Origin: Acidobacteriota bacterium
Lineage (GTDB): Bacteria > Acidobacteriota > UBA6911 > RPQK01 > JAJDTT01
Assembly (NCBI GenBank): GCA_028874215.1
Contig: JAPPLF010000097.1
Coordinates: 20,004-84,003, forward strand
Direction: 5' to 3'
Length of the DNA stretch: 64,000 nt
Shown here one piece after another: positions 8,816 through 17,703 of this stretch (positions are counted from its first letter, which is position 1; the number at the start of each line of letters is the position of its first letter). Made by a program: the position numbers and the translations under genes. The notes below the pieces were generated by a model. It searched no databases and was not told the DNA's origin. It saw only the letters and a list, made by a program, of their open reading frames with translations.

Positions 8816-10373
8816 GTCCCGCACCACCAGCCTGACGAAAAAGGGGACGTTCCGCCAAGCCCGCAGCATCACATGGAATCGTCTCCTGGCACTCGTGGCC
8901 GTGGCTTTTCTCCTGCAGGACGCGGTTGCCGGGCAGAGTCCGCAGCAGGCTTTTCGCCTGCTCCAGGAAGGCAAACTCGCAGATGCTGAAAAAGCATTCC
9001 GGGCTCTGCTCGACAGGTACCCCAACGAACCCTCCCTACACGGTGGCCTGGGCATGGTCTATTCGAGAATGAAGCGCTATGCCGAAGCCGTGCCCAAATT
9101 CGAGCGGGTTCTCGAGTTGAAGCCCGGAGATTTGAGAGCCCACGGCAACCTCGCCGTCACCTATCTGCGCCTGGACGATCAGGAGAAGGCGATCGAGCAG
9201 TTCGAGCAGGTGACCAGGCTGGATCCCGGCAGGGCCTCCGCCTTCTACAACCTGGGCCTGCTCTATCTCAGGAAGGCCAACCTGCCCCACGCCCTGGCGG
9301 CTCTCGAGCGCGCTCATCATCTGCAACCGGGCGACCCGGCGATACTCGTCTACCTGGTCGAAATCTACCTCGACCTGGGGCGGACACGCGAGGCTGTCCC
9401 CCTGGCCTCCCGGCTCCGGCGAATCCTGCCTGCCGACACCGTCATCCACAAACGAGTGGGGACGTGGATGATCGAACGGGGCCTGGCTTCCGAAGCCATC
9501 GCCCAGTTCGAGCTGGTCCGGCGGAGAGAGTCCTCGTTCCCGGTGAACTATCGGCTGGCCTATGCCTGCTACCTGGGGGCCGACTATTCACGTGTCGTGC
9601 AGTTGCTGGATCCCTACGCCCGCGGTGCAACGAAAACACCCCTCAAGTTTTATGGACTCCTGAGCGCCGCCTACCTGAAGCAGGGTCTGGAGGCGGAGGC
9701 CTCCAATACCCTCAAGCGGGGAATGCCTGCGACGGGCCGCGAACCGAAGTTTCTCTACGATATTTCAGTGGAGCTGCTGAAGGAGAACCTGTTTCCGCTG
9801 GCCAGGGACCTTCTCGGTTATGCAATTGTCCGATTCCCGGACGATCCGGATCTGCTTCTGGCCCTGGCCCGAAGTCATCATGCCGCAAATCGTTTCGAGG
9901 AGGCCCGGGACGCCTCGGCGTCGGCGGTGAAGAACAGACCCGATTTCTATGCCGCATACGTTGCCCTGGGAAACAGCCAACTGGAGTTGGGCGCCTATGA
10001 CGAGGCGCTGGAGGCCTATGGGCGGGCGCTGAGTCTCAATTCAAGAGACCCTTTCCTCTATTACGTCTATGCCACGGCTCTGGAGCGCCACAACCGGCTC
10101 GAGCCGGCGCTCCTGATGGCTCAGCGGGGCATCGCAGTCGATGCCAACGATGCGGCCTGCCATTTCATCCTGGGAAAGGTGCTGGAAAGACACGGAAGAC
10201 TGGAGGAGGCACGCCGGGAATACGAGCTGAGTTCCAAACTCCAACCGCTCGAGGAGGAAGTCCACTATCGTCTCGGGCTCCTCTACAAGAGGCTCCGGCA
10301 GGACCGGAAAGCAGAAGAAAACCTCAAGAGGTTCGAAGAACTCAAGGCAAAGGCCAAGTACTCACGAAACTGA
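8796..10373 (+). CDS. Exported TPR-repeat protein
   Basis: About 525 residues made almost wholly of tetratricopeptide repeats (roughly a dozen; for example AEKAFRALLDRYPNEPSLHGG and AHGNLAVTYLRLDDQEKAI) after a signal peptide (NRLLALVAVAFLLQDAVAGQ). No ATG precedes the signal sequence in frame. TTG at 8796 with GGGAAGG eight bases before it is the best start seen, overlapping the previous gene by 20 bases; the start is uncertain. A TPR solenoid would scaffold protein contacts, most simply with the CRTAC1 protein encoded just upstream, because the same two modules are fused in the protein at 23354-25717. No catalytic motif. Confidence 0.8.
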   Translation: MRETKTESRTTSLTKKGTFRQARSITWNRLLALVAVAFLLQDAVAGQSPQQAFRLLQEGKLADAEKAFRALLDRYPNEPSLHGGLGMVYSRMKRYAEAVPKFERVLELKPGDLRAHGNLAVTYLRLDDQEKAIEQFEQVTRLDPGRASAFYNLGLLYLRKANLPHALAALERAHHLQPGDPAILVYLVEIYLDLGRTREAVPLASRLRRILPADTVIHKRVGTWMIERGLASEAIAQFELVRRRESSFPVNYRLAYACYLGADYSRVVQLLDPYARGATKTPLKFYGLLSAAYLKQGLEAEASNTLKRGMPATGREPKFLYDISVELLKENLFPLARDLLGYAIVRFPDDPDLLLALARSHHAANRFEEARDASASAVKNRPDFYAAYVALGNSQLELGAYDEALEAYGRALSLNSRDPFLYYVYATALERHNRLEPALLMAQRGIAVDANDAACHFILGKVLERHGRLEEARREYELSSKLQPLEEEVHYRLGLLYKRLRQDRKAEENLKRFEELKAKAKYSRN

Positions 10374-10424
10374 GGCGTTGAAACAGGAGAAACAATCCTC
10401 GGGCCGAAAAGGGGGAACCATCGA

Positions 10425-11345
10425 ATGCCGTATTTGCGATTACTCTGCTCGGGCGTGATCACAGCGGGACTGGTCGCTTTACAGGTGCTGAGCCTGGAAA
10501 CAACCGTCCATGGCCAGGATGAAGAGCTGGCCATTTCCAGGCTCTCGATCCCGCTTGCAAAAGACGCCAAACCCTTTTGTGCTAGTGAGACCGAAGATGG
10601 GAGGCTTCTGGCCTTTCAAAACGACCATCCGGAGGGTCGGGGAAGGCTCGATATCTGGTTCTCCCGCCTGGAGAACGGGCGTTGGTCCGTACCCTTCAAT
10701 GCAGGTCCGCAGGTCAACACCGGGTCCCACGAAGCCGATGCCAAACTGTCGCCCGACGGAACCGTGATGATTTTTCTGCGCAGCGACGATTTCAGCAAAT
10801 CCTCCGGTGTCTATGTCTCCCATTTCCGCGACGGCTCCTGGTCCACAGCCGAATTGCTGGGTCCTCCCATCAGTCTTCCGGACACGGTCCAATTCGGAGC
10901 CTTGCTCTCCAAAGACCTGAGAAGACTCTATTTCTCCAGCAATCGGTCCGGAGGGCACGGGGGGTTCGATGTCTACACCAGCGATCGCATCGGCTCTGGC
11001 TGGGACCGGTGGGGAGAGCCCGTCAATCTGGGCCCCGTCGTCAACAGCGCCGGCGACGAGAACGACGTGGCCGTCAATCCCGACGAAACCACGCTCATTC
11101 TTCCGTTGCGCAGGAATGATTCGCTCAGCGACAGTGTGGATCTCTACATCAGCCGAAGAGTCAACGCTCAATGGACTCCCTGGCAGAACATGGGCCCGCG
11201 CATCAACACTCCCGGAACCGACACCTGCCCCTGGCTTGGCTACGACGGCCGGACGCTGTACCTGAACTCCACCTGGGACGGGCTGGTGGGAGGAAAAGAG
11301 GGAGCGACCTGGATCTGGGCCATTCGCCATTCCGAGGAGTTTTGA
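10425..11345 (+). CDS. Exported PD40/TolB-like beta-propeller protein
   Basis: 306 residues with a signal peptide (about 1-30) and repeated PD40-type blades: SPDGTVMIF, SKDLRRLYFSSNRSGG, NPDETTLIL and GYDGRTLYLNS. The SNRSGGHGGFD signature is that of WD40-like PD40 repeats found in TolB and in OmpA-associated exported propellers. It is a binding protein without visible enzyme residues. The start at 10425 has GGGGGAA about eight bases upstream. It lies 51 bases after the TPR gene and probably ends the CRTAC1-TPR-PD40 operon. Confidence 0.75.
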   Translation: MPYLRLLCSGVITAGLVALQVLSLETTVHGQDEELAISRLSIPLAKDAKPFCASETEDGRLLAFQNDHPEGRGRLDIWFSRLENGRWSVPFNAGPQVNTGSHEADAKLSPDGTVMIFLRSDDFSKSSGVYVSHFRDGSWSTAELLGPPISLPDTVQFGALLSKDLRRLYFSSNRSGGHGGFDVYTSDRIGSGWDRWGEPVNLGPVVNSAGDENDVAVNPDETTLILPLRRNDSLSDSVDLYISRRVNAQWTPWQNMGPRINTPGTDTCPWLGYDGRTLYLNSTWDGLVGGKEGATWIWAIRHSEEF

Positions 11346-11374
11346 AAAAGGGGACAGAGTCACTGCCACTTTTT
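11345..11374. terminator. Imperfect inverted repeat between convergent genes
   Basis: AAAAAGGGG (11345-11353) pairs with CCACTTTTT (11366-11374) with one mismatch across a 12-base loop. It overlaps the stop of the PD40 gene and faces the CocE-type gene, so it may terminate both. The intervening gacagagtcactg resembles dispersed intergenic repeats I recall from other genomes, but that was not checked. Confidence 0.4.
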
Positions 11375-11411
11375 CCGTCCTTCCCTTCGAATCCGGCCTG
11401 ACGGGGTGCCA

Positions 11412-13460
11412 TCAGTTCAAGAGCCGGGGCACCGTACGAGACCAGCTCTTGTTGAAGTGAAGCTTCCCGTCGACTGTGATCGTCAACTGGACCAAGTGGC
11501 GAAAAGTCGACTCATCGCTCGTGGTCAGCTCATTGGCCTCTACTTTTATGTCTGAACCCAACTGCTTGAGAGTGTAGGCGCAATAGGCCTTCAGGACCGC
11601 CTCGGCAGGATTGAGGGTGGAAACGGTGAGGCTGGAATGCTGCTGCAGGTCAAAACCGGCCGATGCGGGCAAGTGCACCGGAGTAATGCGAAATATTGTC
11701 TTCTGATTCACCAGGTCGTGGGTGATGGAGTATTCCTCCGGTGTGGACAAGTCTTCCGGGTCGGCATTGGACAACCGCACCAGATCGGGCTGGGGCAGCT
11801 CCGGATTCTGCTCGGGAATCACCGGCAACACGATATGTGACGGAGTGCGGCCGCCTCGATGGATCGTATTGATGGCAGGTTCGGCCGTGGGCCAGGCATT
11901 CTGGATGTCGGCACTGGCAATGGCCACCCGGATCCGGTGACCGGTCCCGAAAATATAGGACATCGTTTTCAGGTCTATCTTGAGTTCATACACTTCCCCG
12001 GGTGTAAGAGGCTCGGGTTCGACGTGGGAATCGCGGTGGGTGGCATTCAAGCCTCCGTAGCGAACCAGCTTGGAAGTGCCGTCCGGCGCCACGTCGATGA
12101 GCTTGACCCGAAAGTAGGCCACCTCGGCCGTGGATGAGACGTAGAGGACAGCCGCAGGCGTCCCCGTCACCTCCAGATCCGCTTCCAGTGGAGGCGTGGT
12201 ATAGGTCACCGAATACGCCTCGTCCCAGCGCTGGTCGATGGGCATTCCCCAGGGCAGGATGCCTCCCCCCCAGTGAATCCCCGAGGTGATTCCCACGGCA
12301 GGGTTGTAAGGGTACTCGTCCCGCTCCTCAGCGGCCGTCCCGCAGGGTTCCGGGCTCAGCTTCCCGTGGGAGTGAAAGTAGAGGGGCGTGCGCCGCGTCC
12401 GGGCGATGGGCCACTCCCGCTCCGATCGCCAGAAGCCTTTCTCTTCCAGCGGCATGCGCGCGGAAGGCGGACTGTACCGCTTGACGAAGAACGTGACCGG
12501 CGGCTCGTCCATGACACCGTTATCGATCCCCTTGAGCCAGTGGTCGAACCAGTTCAGGTAGAGCGGGCGGGTATCGATCCTGGGGCCGGGGACGGCGCAT
12601 TTTTCTTCGCCATACCAGTGCCCCCAGGGTCCCACCAACGCTCGCTTATTGGGAACCTCCAGCTTGGAGAACGCACGCAACAGCGCCGTGGGATAGCAGT
12701 CGGACCAGCCGGCAATGACGAAAACGGCACACTGGACCGCGCCGTAGTTCGTCGACAGCGACCGGTCCTGCCAGTATTTCCCATCCAGTTGATTCGAAAT
12801 GTACCCGATGCCCCAAGGCTGGCTGTTTTCCAGACGCTGTTGCCAGATCCCGCTCCACTTCTCTCCCACGATGTCCGGGTCGGGAGGCGAGAAATTGTAG
12901 GCGTTCATCAGGGCGGAGTAGCTGTCGAACATGTAGGGGCGAAGGACGCCGCCCGGATAGGTCCACTCCGTATAGACGTTGTCATTGGCCGACCGCACGA
13001 TGATGGCTTTCAGATGCGGGGGCGCCTGCACCGCCACCTGCCATTGGACGACTGCACTGTAGGATTTGCCGATCATTCCCACGTTGCCGTTGCACCAGGA
13101 TTGGGCGGCGATCCATTCCACCATGTCGTACCCGTCCTGCCGCTCGTCCGCAGAATAGATGTCCTTGCTCCATCCGCTGGAATTGCCTGTGCCGCGCACG
13201 TCAAATTGGGCAATGACATAGCCGCGCTCGGCCAGGTAGGGAACGGCCGGGGGATACTCCTCCCGATAGTCGGCCAAGGGTTTTCTGATGCGACGGTAAG
13301 GATTGTATTCCATGATCGCCGGGAATCGGCCATCCGCGTCCGGCCGCGTTATTTTCACCCCCAACTCCACTCCATCGCGCATGGGCACTCGGGTGTAGAG
13401 GATTTTCACCTGGTATTGAGAGCGGGACCGGCCCCCGCTCCGTGAATCTGTTCGGGACAT
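11412..13460 (-). CDS. CocE/NonD family hydrolase (X-Pro dipeptidyl-peptidase S15-like)
   Basis: 682 residues. An alpha/beta-hydrolase domain (about 20-330) carries the nucleophile motif GMIGKSYS (about S133) and the oxyanion region DVRGTGNSSG. A conserved GPWGHW and a following DHWLKG region supply the usual His/Asp environment. The C-terminal jelly-roll X-Pro dipeptidyl-peptidase domain spans about 420-680. Family members hydrolyse acyl esters (cocaine, glutaryl-cephalosporins) or X-Pro peptides; the substrate here is unknown. No signal peptide is seen, so it is probably cytoplasmic. AGGAGG lies eight bases before the ATG. It is convergent with the PD40 gene and divergent from the TPR gene at 13630. 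Confidence 0.85.
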   Translation of the reverse strand: MSRTDSRSGGRSRSQYQVKILYTRVPMRDGVELGVKITRPDADGRFPAIMEYNPYRRIRKPLADYREEYPPAVPYLAERGYVIAQFDVRGTGNSSGWSKDIYSADERQDGYDMVEWIAAQSWCNGNVGMIGKSYSAVVQWQVAVQAPPHLKAIIVRSANDNVYTEWTYPGGVLRPYMFDSYSALMNAYNFSPPDPDIVGEKWSGIWQQRLENSQPWGIGYISNQLDGKYWQDRSLSTNYGAVQCAVFVIAGWSDCYPTALLRAFSKLEVPNKRALVGPWGHWYGEEKCAVPGPRIDTRPLYLNWFDHWLKGIDNGVMDEPPVTFFVKRYSPPSARMPLEEKGFWRSEREWPIARTRRTPLYFHSHGKLSPEPCGTAAEERDEYPYNPAVGITSGIHWGGGILPWGMPIDQRWDEAYSVTYTTPPLEADLEVTGTPAAVLYVSSTAEVAYFRVKLIDVAPDGTSKLVRYGGLNATHRDSHVEPEPLTPGEVYELKIDLKTMSYIFGTGHRIRVAIASADIQNAWPTAEPAINTIHRGGRTPSHIVLPVIPEQNPELPQPDLVRLSNADPEDLSTPEEYSITHDLVNQKTIFRITPVHLPASAGFDLQQHSSLTVSTLNPAEAVLKAYCAYTLKQLGSDIKVEANELTTSDESTFRHLVQLTITVDGKLHFNKSWSRTVPRLLN

Positions 13461-13629
13461 GGAGGGACCTCCTACACCGTACTTCTCTCCCGACCTGAAC
13501 TCGAACGCCGAGCCTGAGCCTCAATGTCGGCAACAGGCCAAGGACAAGGCGGACCGAACCTTCGGATGGCCGGTACGGGCGTAGGCCTGATTGACTGCCA
13601 ACTGCGGGGCTTGGTAGGTTTTTCTTGCA

Positions 13630-14772
13630 ATGCTGGTCGGCCTCTTGCTTTCGGGGCTCCTGCTTTCAGGTCTTCAGACCCCGCCCCAGCAGCAAAAGCT
13701 CGGGCAATACTACCAACAGGCTTCCGAGGCGGCAAAACGCCAGGATTGGGTTTCAGCCGAGCAAGCCTATCTGGCCATATTGAGATTGTCTCCCGATAGA
13801 GCCGATGCCCACTACGGGCTGGGTCTTGCCCGCCACTTCCAGGGGAAATATGAAGCGGCCACCGTAGCCTTCGAAAAAACGTTGCGGCTCGATCCCGACC
13901 GTGTCGAGGCGAACCTTTTTCTGGGCCTCGACTACTATCTTCTCTACGAATACGAGAAGGCACTCGGTCCTCTCGGGCGGGCCATCGCCGCTCGTCCCGG
14001 GGACCTCAGCCTTCAGCTCTGCCTGGCGGGATCCTATTTGGCGCTGAACCGTTTCGGTGAGGCCATCGATTTGCTCCAGGAGGTGACCCGCAAGGATCCC
14101 GGCCATGTCCCGGTCCTTCACATGCTGGCACAGGCCTACCTCAACACCAGAAATTTTGCCGAGTTCGAGCAAATTTACGAACGGCTCCGGAAACTCGACT
14201 CCGGTTCCTCCCGTACCCACCAGGTGCGGGCCGAGGCGTACGTCTTCCAGGGCCGCCCGGAGGAGGCGCTGAACGAGTACCACAAAGCACTCGCCCTGGA
14301 TCCGAACGTGGCTGGGCTCAACCAGGCCGTGGGGATTCTATATCTGGAAAAGGGGCTGTACGAAGATGGCCGGCCCTATTTGGAGAAGGCGCTGGAATTG
14401 GAATCGGACCTGCCGATCGCCCGCCTGAACCTGGCGGTCATCAAAAACATGGAGCAGAAGTTTGACGAGGCGATTCTGCATCTCGACAAGGTGTTGCGCG
14501 CCAACGACCAGCTTTCCCAAGCCTATATGGAACTCTCGAAGGCATATGCGGGCAAGGGCCGTTGGGAGGAGGCAGCAGCAGCCCTGGAAAGGGCGATCGC
14601 CCTGGACCCCGATGAACCGGCTCCCCGCTATCAACTGGCCCAGATACACAAGAGATTGGGAAACGCCGGAAAAGCCCTGGAAGAACTTCAGCGCTTTGAG
14701 GCGCTTCAACAGAAAATGAGGCGGGAAAAACATCTGGCCATCGAGAGTGGTCTTCAAAAAAAGCCTCAATAA
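13630..14772 (+). CDS. Exported TPR-repeat protein
   Basis: 380 residues: a short hydrophobic N-terminus (LVGLLLSGLLLSG) followed by about ten TPR units (DAHYGLGLARHFQGKYEAA, AYMELSKAYAGKGRWEEAA) and a charged tail. No enzymatic signature. It is followed 29 bases later on the same strand by the ceramidase-like gene, so the two are likely cotranscribed. It resembles the TPR protein at 8796 in style but is a separate gene. A periplasmic scaffold is the most that can be inferred. Confidence 0.8.
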   Translation: MLVGLLLSGLLLSGLQTPPQQQKLGQYYQQASEAAKRQDWVSAEQAYLAILRLSPDRADAHYGLGLARHFQGKYEAATVAFEKTLRLDPDRVEANLFLGLDYYLLYEYEKALGPLGRAIAARPGDLSLQLCLAGSYLALNRFGEAIDLLQEVTRKDPGHVPVLHMLAQAYLNTRNFAEFEQIYERLRKLDSGSSRTHQVRAEAYVFQGRPEEALNEYHKALALDPNVAGLNQAVGILYLEKGLYEDGRPYLEKALELESDLPIARLNLAVIKNMEQKFDEAILHLDKVLRANDQLSQAYMELSKAYAGKGRWEEAAAALERAIALDPDEPAPRYQLAQIHKRLGNAGKALEELQRFEALQQKMRREKHLAIESGLQKKPQ

Positions 14773-14801
14773 TCGCCAGCTCGCCGTCGGGGGAGAATCC
14801 A

Positions 14802-16181
14802 ATGACGAATTTGAAAAAGGTTGGCTTTGGCATTTGTCTGTTGGGCCTGACGGTGAGCCCGTGGGTGCAGGGTTCCAACTTGAGGGCCGGGGTGGCCAAG
14901 GTGGATATTACTCCGGCTCCTGGAAAATACATGCTCGGTTCCGGGACGACGCGGGCCACCGGAGCCCATGATCCGTTGTACGCACGCGTCCTGGTGCTGG
15001 AGGTCGATCAAACGCGGCTGGCGTTGATCACGGTCGATCTCTGCCGCGTCTTCCAGGCACCCTTGATGGATCGTCTGCGCCGGCAGGTCAAGGAATCCAG
15101 CGGAATCTCCTTTGTGCTCATGGTCGCGACCCACACTCACTCCGCTCCCATGATTCCCATCAATGAGAATCATCCCTTGACCGGCATGGTGGCTTGGCAA
15201 GAGGACGCCGTCGCGAAAATCGCAATAGCTACTGAAAAAGCTTACGGGCAGGCGGCAGAGGCGTGGTTGGGTACAGGTTATGGAGTCGCTTACATCGGTC
15301 ACAACCGGAGAAAACTGAACCCGGACGGCACGGTGACCATGATGTTCAGGAACCCCACCAAGATTCCAACGTCTCCCTTCGATCCCACGGTTGCAGTCCT
15401 GCGCATAGACACCGAAGACCGCAAGCCATTGGCCGTACTGGTGAACTACGCCTGCCATCCCGTGGTGGTGATGGCAAACCTCAAGCAGTACTCGGCCGAT
15501 TTCCCTGGAGTCATGTGCAATACCGTGGAAGAGTCTTTCGGCCAACAGACCATGGCCTTCTTCCTGAACGGCGGCGCCGGTGACATCGACACCTACTACA
15601 CGGGCGTGCCTCTCGAAGAAGATCCGGTCGGAAGAATGGAATGGAGTGGTGAGACCTTAGGCAAGGAAGCCGTTCGCGTGGCCAGGAAGATCCGGACCGA
15701 ACCGGCCCCTGAAGCGAGCCTCGATTTCTCCGAAGATTGGCTGACATTCGGTTTTCGTTGGGACGTGGAAAAGTACATGAAAGCCTTTGAGGAGAGCGTG
15801 GAACCCGAACTCCGCCAGTACTATCTGCCTGAGATCAAGCCGGAAAAGCGGGTTCCCGTCACCACCGTTCTCATCAACAAGCGAATCGCATTCATGGGGA
15901 TGCCGGGCGAGCCGTTTATCGAGTTCCAAATGAACTGGCGCGAGCGGTCTCCGGTCGCCGACAGTTTCTTCCTGGGGTACGCCAACGGCTTTTTCAGCTA
16001 CTTCCCCACCATTCGTGCGGCCACCGAAGGCGGCCATGGAGCCAAGAATATCTGGGCCCGAATCGAAACGGGCGCCGGCGAACGGATCGTGGATCACTGC
16101 ATCATCCGAATCTACGAAATGTTGAGGCGTTTGACCGACGACCCGGCCGTGCCGGCGCCGGCGCAGAACGATGAGGAGTGA
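14802..16181 (+). CDS. Neutral/alkaline ceramidase-domain protein, exported (nucleophile serine apparently missing)
   Basis: 459 residues with a signal peptide (about 1-24, ending WVQG), VAKVDITPAPG at the domain start, THTHSAP for two zinc ligands and YACHP for a third. It is a paralogue of the gene at 145-1455. Where that protein has GNISP, this one has GDIDT, so the serine that acts as nucleophile in ceramidases is replaced by aspartate. Either the reaction differs (direct metal-activated hydrolysis) or it is a non-ceramidase member. A GGGGGAG ribosome site lies six bases before the ATG. It ends 35 bases before the convergent ogt gene. Confidence 0.8.
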   Translation: MTNLKKVGFGICLLGLTVSPWVQGSNLRAGVAKVDITPAPGKYMLGSGTTRATGAHDPLYARVLVLEVDQTRLALITVDLCRVFQAPLMDRLRRQVKESSGISFVLMVATHTHSAPMIPINENHPLTGMVAWQEDAVAKIAIATEKAYGQAAEAWLGTGYGVAYIGHNRRKLNPDGTVTMMFRNPTKIPTSPFDPTVAVLRIDTEDRKPLAVLVNYACHPVVVMANLKQYSADFPGVMCNTVEESFGQQTMAFFLNGGAGDIDTYYTGVPLEEDPVGRMEWSGETLGKEAVRVARKIRTEPAPEASLDFSEDWLTFGFRWDVEKYMKAFEESVEPELRQYYLPEIKPEKRVPVTTVLINKRIAFMGMPGEPFIEFQMNWRERSPVADSFFLGYANGFFSYFPTIRAATEGGHGAKNIWARIETGAGERIVDHCIIRIYEMLRRLTDDPAVPAPAQNDEE

Positions 16182-16216
16182 CGGCGCCGAGAGCTCTCCT
16201 CCGAGTCCCGAATCCT

Positions 16217-16738
16217 CTACCCTTCGTCGGCCCGGCCCGGAACGGGGACGGCTTCCAACTCCAGCAGGCGCCGCTTCAGTTTCAGGCCGCCGGCGTAACC
16301 CACCAGGCTTCCATTGGAGCCGATGACCCGATGGCAGGGAACCACGACCGGAATGGGATTGCGGCCCGTTGCCGTGCCGACCGCTCGAGACGACCCGGGG
16401 CGCCCGATCCCGGCCGCCACCTGCGCATAGCTTCGCGTCTCGCCGAAGGGGATCGATCGCAGTTGGTTCCAGACCCCGATCTGGAAGGGCGTTCCCCTCA
16501 GGTCCAGCTCCAGATCGAAATCCCGCCGCTCTCCCGCCAGGAACTGCTCCAACTGCGAGGTGGCACGCCGCAGGGCGGCGTTCCAACCCGGAGACGCAGG
16601 CCCCCCGAAATGCCTGTCGAACCATCCGGACCAATCGGCTTCGCCGGGAAGGTGCAACCGGCAGAGCCCCTGATCGGAGGCGGCCAGGAGAAAGGTTCCA
16701 AACGAGGTGTTCAAAGGCTGGTAGCAAAGAGTTCGCAT
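16217..16738 (-). CDS. ogt: Methylated-DNA--protein-cysteine S-methyltransferase
   Basis: 173 residues, the usual length. The C-terminal domain holds GTPFQIGVWNQLRSIPFGET, the helix-turn-helix region with SYAQVA, and the active-site VPCHRVIG (Cys135) followed by GYAGGLKLKRRLLELE. The N-terminal RNase-H-like domain is degenerate, as usual. It transfers methyl groups from O6-methylguanine in DNA to its own cysteine, in the cytoplasm. It stands alone between the ceramidase-like gene and xerD, on the same strand as xerD, about 65 bases after it. No Ada N-terminal domain, so no self-regulation is expected. Confidence 0.95.
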   Translation of the reverse strand: MRTLCYQPLNTSFGTFLLAASDQGLCRLHLPGEADWSGWFDRHFGGPASPGWNAALRRATSQLEQFLAGERRDFDLELDLRGTPFQIGVWNQLRSIPFGETRSYAQVAAGIGRPGSSRAVGTATGRNPIPVVVPCHRVIGSNGSLVGYAGGLKLKRRLLELEAVPVPGRADEG

Positions 16739-16803
16739 GGATCAGAATCCTTTCGTGCCGGGATGCCGTGGTCCCGCCATGGTACGCGGTACGTGAGACT
16801 CAT

Positions 16804-17703
16804 TCACGCCCGGGGGTGGAACTTTCCATAGACCTTCTTCAGGCGCTCCCGGCTCACATGGGTGTAGATCTGTGTGGTGGAGATGTCGGCATGGCCCAGC
16901 ATCACCTGGACCGCCCTCAAGTCGGCGCCATTTTCCAGCAGGTGAGTGGCAAAGCTGTGGCGCAGCACGTGAGGGCTCAACTTTCCGTCGATTCCCGCCT
17001 TCCTGCCGTATTTCAGGGTCAATTTCCAGAAATTCTGGCGGGTCATGGGCCCGCCCCGCCGGGTCAGGAAGAGGAAGGGACTCGAGACACGCTTGCGGAG
17101 AAAATAGGGCCTCGCCTCTCTCTGGTAGGCGTCCACGAACTCGGCGGCCTCGTCCCCCAGCGGAACCAACCGCTCCTTGCTTCCCTTCCCCATGGTCCTC
17201 AGGAAGCCCGCCTCCAGACTCACCTCGCGAATCCGGATCTGAACCAATTCAGTGACCCGCAGGCCCGTGGCATAGAGCACCTCCAGCATGGTCCGGTCCC
17301 GCAGGCCGAGAGGGGTGGAGAGTTCCGGACCTTCCAGGAGGCGCTCCACCTCCTCCGGTTCCAGGTAGACCGGCAGTCTTCTCCAGAGCTTGGGCGACTC
17401 CAGGGTCTCGGTGGGGTCCTTCTCCACATAGCCGTCCAGGAGGAGAAAGCGGTAGAAGGAACGAAGACTGACGATCTTGCGCATGATGGAGGAGACCGAG
17501 AGCCGCTGGTGCAGCACGCGCACGAAATCGAACAGGTCGTGTCTCTCGGCCTGGTTCAACTCCACTTCACGGTCTCCCAGGAAAGCCAGGAACTCCAGAA
17601 GGTCCCGCCGATAGGCTTCGACCGTGTTGGGGGAGAGCCCCCGCTCCACCACCAGGTAGTTGACGTAGCTCTCGAAGGCCCGGCGGCGCATCTCTTCCGT
17701 CAT
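16804..17703 (-). CDS. xerD: Site-specific tyrosine recombinase XerD
   Basis: 299 residues, the standard Xer length. The N-terminal SAM-like domain is at about 1-95 and the catalytic domain follows with all six conserved residues: R149 (ATGLRVTEL), K173 (GKGSKERL), H245 and R248 (SPHVLRHSFATHL), H271 (LGHADISTTQ) and Y280 (IYTHV). It resolves chromosome dimers at dif with XerC, acting with FtsK. The ATG at 17703 overlaps the murJ stop by four bases (ATGA), so translation is probably coupled. A longer reading frame upstream only overlays murJ and was not used. XerC and XerD are hard to separate by motif alone; XerD is slightly favoured. Confidence 0.92.
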   Translation of the reverse strand: MTEEMRRRAFESYVNYLVVERGLSPNTVEAYRRDLLEFLAFLGDREVELNQAERHDLFDFVRVLHQRLSVSSIMRKIVSLRSFYRFLLLDGYVEKDPTETLESPKLWRRLPVYLEPEEVERLLEGPELSTPLGLRDRTMLEVLYATGLRVTELVQIRIREVSLEAGFLRTMGKGSKERLVPLGDEAAEFVDAYQREARPYFLRKRVSSPFLFLTRRGGPMTRQNFWKLTLKYGRKAGIDGKLSPHVLRHSFATHLLENGADLRAVQVMLGHADISTTQIYTHVSRERLKKVYGKFHPRA

